This document shows, piece after piece, positions 60,058-64,000 of a DNA stretch of 64,000 nucleotides. Every line of letters begins with the position of its first letter. Within the stretch, counting starts at the first letter, position 1. Origin of the DNA: Boseongicola sp. H5 (GTDB lineage: Bacteria > Pseudomonadota > Alphaproteobacteria > Rhodobacterales > Rhodobacteraceae); assembly GCA_020622165.1 (NCBI GenBank), contig JACNMN010000001.1:1-64000 (forward strand), in the 5' to 3' direction. The notes below the pieces were generated by a model. That model made no database searches, was not told the origin of the DNA, and saw nothing but the letters and a program-made list of their open reading frames with translations. Position numbers and translations under genes: made by a program.

Positions 60058-61005
60058 TTAGAGTGGCTCGATTTCGATCCTGTCCAGCAATGCTTCCGCA
60101 TCGCTGCGGTTGCACAGTTCCGTGGCGGGCGTCATCACCGCCGCCCCCGCGGCCGCGGTTCCGAACGCCACCGCCGCGCGAAACCCGTCGCCACGGGCAA
60201 GCGCCATCACCATGGCGCCCACAAGGCTGTCGCCGGCGCCCACGGCGCTGACGGTTTCGATCAAAGGCGGGCGGAAGAAAAAACACTCGCTGGCCGAAAT
60301 CCCAAGCGTACCCGTCGCGCCAAGCGCCATCACCGCGTGCTCCGCGCGGCCGCTTGCGATCAGGCTCCGGCCGAAGGCGGCGGTATCCTCGGGCGTGGTG
60401 AGCGCCCGCCCCGCCAGTTCATCGGCTTCCGCACCGTCGACACGCAGCAGATGATAGGGGGCGGTCGCCTGCTCCACCGCCTGCACCAGGGCCGCGCCCG
60501 ATGTATCCAGAACCATCGCCGCCCCGGCGGCGCGCGCACGCGCATTCATCCCGACAAGCAGATCCGGCGACAGCCCGGGCGGCAGGCTGCCCGACACCAC
60601 CATCAGCGTGTCGCGCGTCAGAACCTCGTCAAGCAGGGTCCAGAGCCCGTCCACATCCGCCGCCGCCCAGACCGGGCCCGGCATCACGAACCGGTATTGC
60701 CCGCCTGCGCCCATATCGGTGATCGCGAAGGATTGCCGCGTCAGCCCGGAAATCGGCAACCGCGCAACCTGCACCCCTTCGGCCTCCAGCAGGTCGCACA
60801 GAAGCGCGCCGGTCACACCGCCCGTGGCCACAACCGCGCGGGATGCCCCACCAAGCCGCGCGATCGCCCGGGACACATTCACGCCACCCCCGCCGGGATC
60901 CAGCCGCGCCTCCGCGCAGCGCAGTTTCGGCCCCGGCACGACCTGCGGCGTCTCGGCCGAAACATCCAGCGCCGGGTTCAGCGTCAGGGTCAGAACGTCA
61001 CGCAT
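60058..61005 (-). CDS. PfkB-family hexose kinase (1-phosphofructokinase-like)
   Basis: A 315-residue kinase from the ATG at 61005 (MRDVLTLTLNPALDVSAETP). LDPGGGGVNVSRAIARLGG is the substrate-binding block and SAVGAGDSLVGAMVMALA the catalytic GAGDS. This form matches the FruK/PfkB type that phosphorylates fructose or tagatose phosphates. No sugar transporter or PTS gene is adjacent, so its pathway is unclear. Confidence 0.9.
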   Translation of the reverse strand: MRDVLTLTLNPALDVSAETPQVVPGPKLRCAEARLDPGGGGVNVSRAIARLGGASRAVVATGGVTGALLCDLLEAEGVQVARLPISGLTRQSFAITDMGAGGQYRFVMPGPVWAAADVDGLWTLLDEVLTRDTLMVVSGSLPPGLSPDLLVGMNARARAAGAAMVLDTSGAALVQAVEQATAPYHLLRVDGAEADELAGRALTTPEDTAAFGRSLIASGRAEHAVMALGATGTLGISASECFFFRPPLIETVSAVGAGDSLVGAMVMALARGDGFRAAVAFGTAAAGAAVMTPATELCNRSDAEALLDRIEIEPL

Positions 61006-61069
61006 GGGCATCTCCGGTCGGCGGTTCATCGCCCCCATAGGTCATATGTGCGCCCCGCGCATGCAACCC

Positions 61070-62275
61070 CTAAGGCACCCGCAACCAGCCGGGCGCGAAC
61101 CGGATATCCGCGCAGCCCGTGAACCGGGCCACGCGCTCCAGCTCGGCCTCCAGCCGGCGGATACGGCCCCTGCCCGTCTTCACTCCGCGCTCGGGCCAGA
61201 ACGCGCTCACATCCAGCCCGCCGGCGCTCCGGTCGCATTTCATGTCGATGCGGCCGATCATCCGGTCCCCCTCCATCACCGGGAAGACGTAATAGCCATA
61301 GCGCCGCTTCGCCTCGGGCACGAAAATCTCGATCCGGTAATGAAACCCGAACAGCCGCTCGGCGCGGTTGCGGTCGCGCAGCGCAGGGTCGAACGGGCTG
61401 AGGATCCGCAAACGCGGCGCGACGGCAGGCAGATCGGCCAGGCCGTCCATCACCTCCGGCCGCAGGATGACGCAGCGCTGGCCGCCACCGGCCAGCGCGA
61501 TATCCGCCTCGATCACACGGCCGCTTGCCAGCGCCTCCGCCACCCATGTCTTCGCCTCGTCCGGCTGCACCAGATCCCAGAACGCCGCCAGTTCCCCCGA
61601 GGTGGCAAATCCCAGCCGGTCCAGCGCCCCGGCGCAGGCCCAGTCTATCGTCTCCTCCGCCGGATGCCGCGCATTCAGTGCCTCCGGCGGGATCACCCGC
61701 TCGCTGAGGTCGTAGATCTTGCGAAACCCCTCCCTCCTTGAGACGGACAACTCCCCCGAACGCCACAGATACTCCAGCGCGGTCTTGGATGGATGCCAAT
61801 CCCACCAGCCGGTGGATTTTTCGGGCCGCTTGTCGGCCAGATCGCCGCTGCCGACGGGCCCATGATCGCCGATATGGGCCAGGACCCGGTCGATTTCGGC
61901 ATGAAAGGCTGAGCCGTGCCAGTTTTTCCAGCGTTCGCGCAGCCGGGCGGCGTCCCGGGCGAATTTCAGTCGCCAATGGGGAAAGAATGCCACCGGAAGG
62001 ACCGAGGCGTCATGCGTCCAGTGCTCGAACACCGCCCGTTTGCGGTCGTTCAGCCAGCGCAGGCTTGCGGGTTTGTAAGCTTGCCGGCGGGACCACAGGA
62101 TCATGTCATGGGCGCGCGCCACGGTATTGACGCTGTCGACCTGCACGAACCCGAGATCCTGGATGACCGCGGCCAGCGCATCGCCCCGGGCCGCCCCGTT
62201 GGGGGCCGTCGCCAGCCCGTGGCGATGCAGAAACAACCGTCGCGCGGTGGCATTGTCTATCAGGGGCCGAGCCAT
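61070..62275 (-). CDS. YcaQ/AlkZ-type DNA glycosylase (winged helix protein)
   Basis: A 401-residue protein from the ATG at 62275. LGFVQVDSVNTVARAHDMIL holds the QxD catalytic motif (Gln45, Asp47) of the YcaQ/AlkZ glycosylases. Further blocks AYKPASLRWLNDRKRAVFEH and SPFDPALRDRNRAERLFGFHYRIEIF (given here in part) are typical. E. coli YcaQ unhooks DNA interstrand crosslinks. Monocistronic, on the minus strand. Confidence 0.9.
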   Translation of the reverse strand: MARPLIDNATARRLFLHRHGLATAPNGAARGDALAAVIQDLGFVQVDSVNTVARAHDMILWSRRQAYKPASLRWLNDRKRAVFEHWTHDASVLPVAFFPHWRLKFARDAARLRERWKNWHGSAFHAEIDRVLAHIGDHGPVGSGDLADKRPEKSTGWWDWHPSKTALEYLWRSGELSVSRREGFRKIYDLSERVIPPEALNARHPAEETIDWACAGALDRLGFATSGELAAFWDLVQPDEAKTWVAEALASGRVIEADIALAGGGQRCVILRPEVMDGLADLPAVAPRLRILSPFDPALRDRNRAERLFGFHYRIEIFVPEAKRRYGYYVFPVMEGDRMIGRIDMKCDRSAGGLDVSAFWPERGVKTGRGRIRRLEAELERVARFTGCADIRFAPGWLRVP

Positions 62276-62503
62276 GGCCGTATCATGGGGCGCGGATCCC
62301 GGCGGATGCAATCTCAATCGGCGATTGTCTCGTGGCCCCGACAAAACGGGATCATGTGCCCGCCAAGCGGGCCGCGTGGAGATCTCCGCCGGTTCGGCAC
62401 TCCCGGCCACCGCGTCGGGCACAGGCCTCTGGCCCGGCCGGTGCCATGTTCATCTCCCCCGGGGCTGCCGGAACCCCGCGTGTGGTCTGAGGGTCTACAC
62501 CCG

Positions 62504-64000
62504 TCAGGCGGCGCTTTTGGCGCTTCCATCCGCCCAGTCCCATGGCCGGGTGAACTCGCCCAGAACCTGGGCCAGCTTCGCCTCATCCACCTCGCCTGTG
62601 CGTTCCAGATGCGCGACCAGACCGCGTTTCTTGTCTTCGGTCACATCGACCACACGGGCCGCCAGACCCGCCTCTTCGAGGGCGGCATTGTAGACGCGGC
62701 TGATCGCCCGCTTGCGAAGATCGGGTTTGAAAATCTTGCCGACGGCGGTTTTCGGCAGTTCCGGCAGGATTTCCAGATGCTTCGGGATGGCCGCACGCTC
62801 ATGCACGTGTTCCTTGCAGTGATCCAGCAGCGAGGCGACCGTGATATCCGCGCCCTCCACCAACTCCACATAGACGCAAGGCAGTTCGCCCGCGAACGCG
62901 TCGGGCTGACCGATGGCCCCGGCGAAGGCAACGGTCGGGTGACCCGCCAGCGCTTCTTCGATCTCGGCAGGGTCGATATTGTGACCGCCACGAATGATCA
63001 GATCCTTCGCGCGCCCGGTGATCCACAGATAGCCGTCCTCGTCGATCCGGCCCAGATCGCCGGTGCGCAGATAGATATCGTCGTTGAAAAGATCGATGTT
63101 CTTGTCGTCCTCGGTATAGGTCGATCCTTCGAACACGCCGGGATTGTCGACGCAGATCTCGCCCACCTCATCGGTATCGCACAAGGTCACCCCTTCGGAG
63201 GTGTGCTTCATGATCCTGACTTCCGTATGCGGGAACGGAAGCCCGACCGAGCCGATCTTCTTGTCGCCATCCACCGGGTTGCAGCTGACCAGACAGGTGG
63301 CTTCGGTCAATCCGTAGCCTTCGATCAACGTCACGCCAGTTGCCTTTTCGAACCGTTTGAACAGCTCCACCGGAAGCGGGGAGGAGCCCGAAAACGCCGT
63401 CTTAACCGACGAGATATCGGCATTCACCGGGCGTTGCATCATCGCTGCAAGCGCGGTCGGCACGGTAATGATGAAACTGATCTGCCAGCGTTCCACCAGC
63501 TTCCAGAAATTGTCGAACACGCCGTCGCCGCGATAGCCTTGCGGCGTCGGAAACACCACATGCGCCCCCGATGCGATCGCCGCCATCAGGATCACGTGGC
63601 AGGCAAAGACGTGAAACAGCGGCAGCGGGCAGATGATGTTGTCTTTTTCGGTAAACAGCAATGTGTGCCCGATCCAGCCGTTATAGATCATGCCGGAATA
63701 CTTGTGCTGCGCGACCTTCGGCATGCCGGTGGTTCCGCCGGTATGGAAATAGGCGGCCACCCGGTCCGCGGTACTGTCGGCGAAATCCAGATGTTCGCTC
63801 CGCTGACGGCTCAGCTCCCCATTGAAATCGAGTATGCGGGCCTTATGCTGGATCTCGTATTTCGGGCGGATAAACGGCACGATCAGCTTTTTCAGGCCGG
63901 TCATGTACCGCAGCAGATCGACCTCCAGCACGGTTTTGACATTCGGCGCCAGTTCCACCGCCTCGGCCACTTTCTGCGCGACATCGGTCTTGGGGAAGGC
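62504..64000 (-). CDS. Acyl-CoA synthetase (AMP-forming), N-terminus outside the window
   Basis: The minus-strand frame is open from the right edge to a stop at 62504 (499 codons). The P-loop YFHTGGTTGMPKVAQ, LPLFHVFACHVILMAA, IEGYGLTEATCLVSCNPVDG, LRTGDLGRIDEDGYLWITGR and the catalytic-Lys end LPKTAVGKIFKPDLRKRA are all visible. It activates a carboxylic acid to its CoA ester through an acyl-adenylate. Chain-length preference is unknown. Confidence 0.93.
   Translation of the reverse strand, partial: AFPKTDVAQKVAEAVELAPNVKTVLEVDLLRYMTGLKKLIVPFIRPKYEIQHKARILDFNGELSRQRSEHLDFADSTADRVAAYFHTGGTTGMPKVAQHKYSGMIYNGWIGHTLLFTEKDNIICPLPLFHVFACHVILMAAIASGAHVVFPTPQGYRGDGVFDNFWKLVERWQISFIITVPTALAAMMQRPVNADISSVKTAFSGSSPLPVELFKRFEKATGVTLIEGYGLTEATCLVSCNPVDGDKKIGSVGLPFPHTEVRIMKHTSEGVTLCDTDEVGEICVDNPGVFEGSTYTEDDKNIDLFNDDIYLRTGDLGRIDEDGYLWITGRAKDLIIRGGHNIDPAEIEEALAGHPTVAFAGAIGQPDAFAGELPCVYVELVEGADITVASLLDHCKEHVHERAAIPKHLEILPELPKTAVGKIFKPDLRKRAISRVYNAALEEAGLAARVVDVTEDKKRGLVAHLERTGEVDEAKLAQVLGEFTRPWDWADGSAKSAA

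Overview
The window looks like a chromosomal stretch of an alphaproteobacterium of the Rhodobacteraceae (Roseobacter-like). The main reason is the right-hand core block in the order yacG, RNase E/G, maf, infA, low-molecular-weight phosphatase, UPF0262, hisD, DUF2948, murA. High GC, many TTT, TRAP and Liv-type uptake systems and tight ATGA start/stop overlaps fit the same assignment. No species can be named from the sequence alone.

Region 1 (1-6195) is a sulfo-substrate locus. It holds the N-terminal part of a formylglycine-generating enzyme and a LacI regulator on the minus strand. Divergent from them are a tripartite tricarboxylate transporter (TctC, TctB, TctA) and a cytosolic Cys-type sulfatase whose CLPAR motif is the substrate of the formylglycine enzyme.

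Region 2 (6201-14586) is a second LacI-controlled catabolic locus. A plus-strand operon (CaiB-type CoA-transferase, crotonase, MBL hydrolase, 3-hydroxyacyl-CoA dehydrogenase) converges on a minus-strand operon (solute-binding-like protein without signal peptide, SDR, idonate-dehydrogenase-like enzyme, internally deleted PfkB kinase). Near-identical GGTAAAAC/GTTTTACC palindromes lie in front of both operons.

Region 3 (14937-28631) starts with a decayed mqsRA toxin-antitoxin pair. It continues with a second TTT transporter on the minus strand, a DHDPS/NAL-family aldolase or dehydratase, and an IclR regulator. A long plus-strand operon follows: GlcD-like FAD oxidase, TRAP DctP-DctQ-DctM, DhaK-DhaL kinase and a ketoglutarate-semialdehyde-type aldehyde dehydrogenase. 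It is probably a carboxylate or ketose catabolic operon.

Region 4 (28742-47238) is a decayed conjugative or integrative element. It contains a trbG 3' fragment, a trbI cut off by a broken IS3-family element, and a cargo block of a PRISE-type reductase, two LysR regulators and a DHA2 transporter. A VirD2-like relaxase follows, broken by a nonsense codon, a 1-nt deletion and loss of its 3' end. Directly after it lies a complete type II-C CRISPR-Cas system: a leftward tracrRNA gene with an antirepeat and terminator hairpin, cas9 (1083 codons), cas1, cas2, and 22 identical 36-bp repeats with 21 spacers. The array reads antisense to the cas genes. A small membrane protein gene and an intact IS3-family element follow. 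The accessory region stops at the 3' end of a tRNA-Phe gene, a typical integration target.

Region 5 (47239-64000) is core genome. It has tRNA-Phe, the yacG-to-murA block (with two GNAT acetyltransferases inserted between hisD and DUF2948), tRNA-Thr, a complete Liv-type branched-chain amino acid ABC transporter, a PfkB-family hexose-phosphate kinase, a YcaQ/AlkZ-type DNA glycosylase, and an acyl-CoA synthetase that runs off the right edge.
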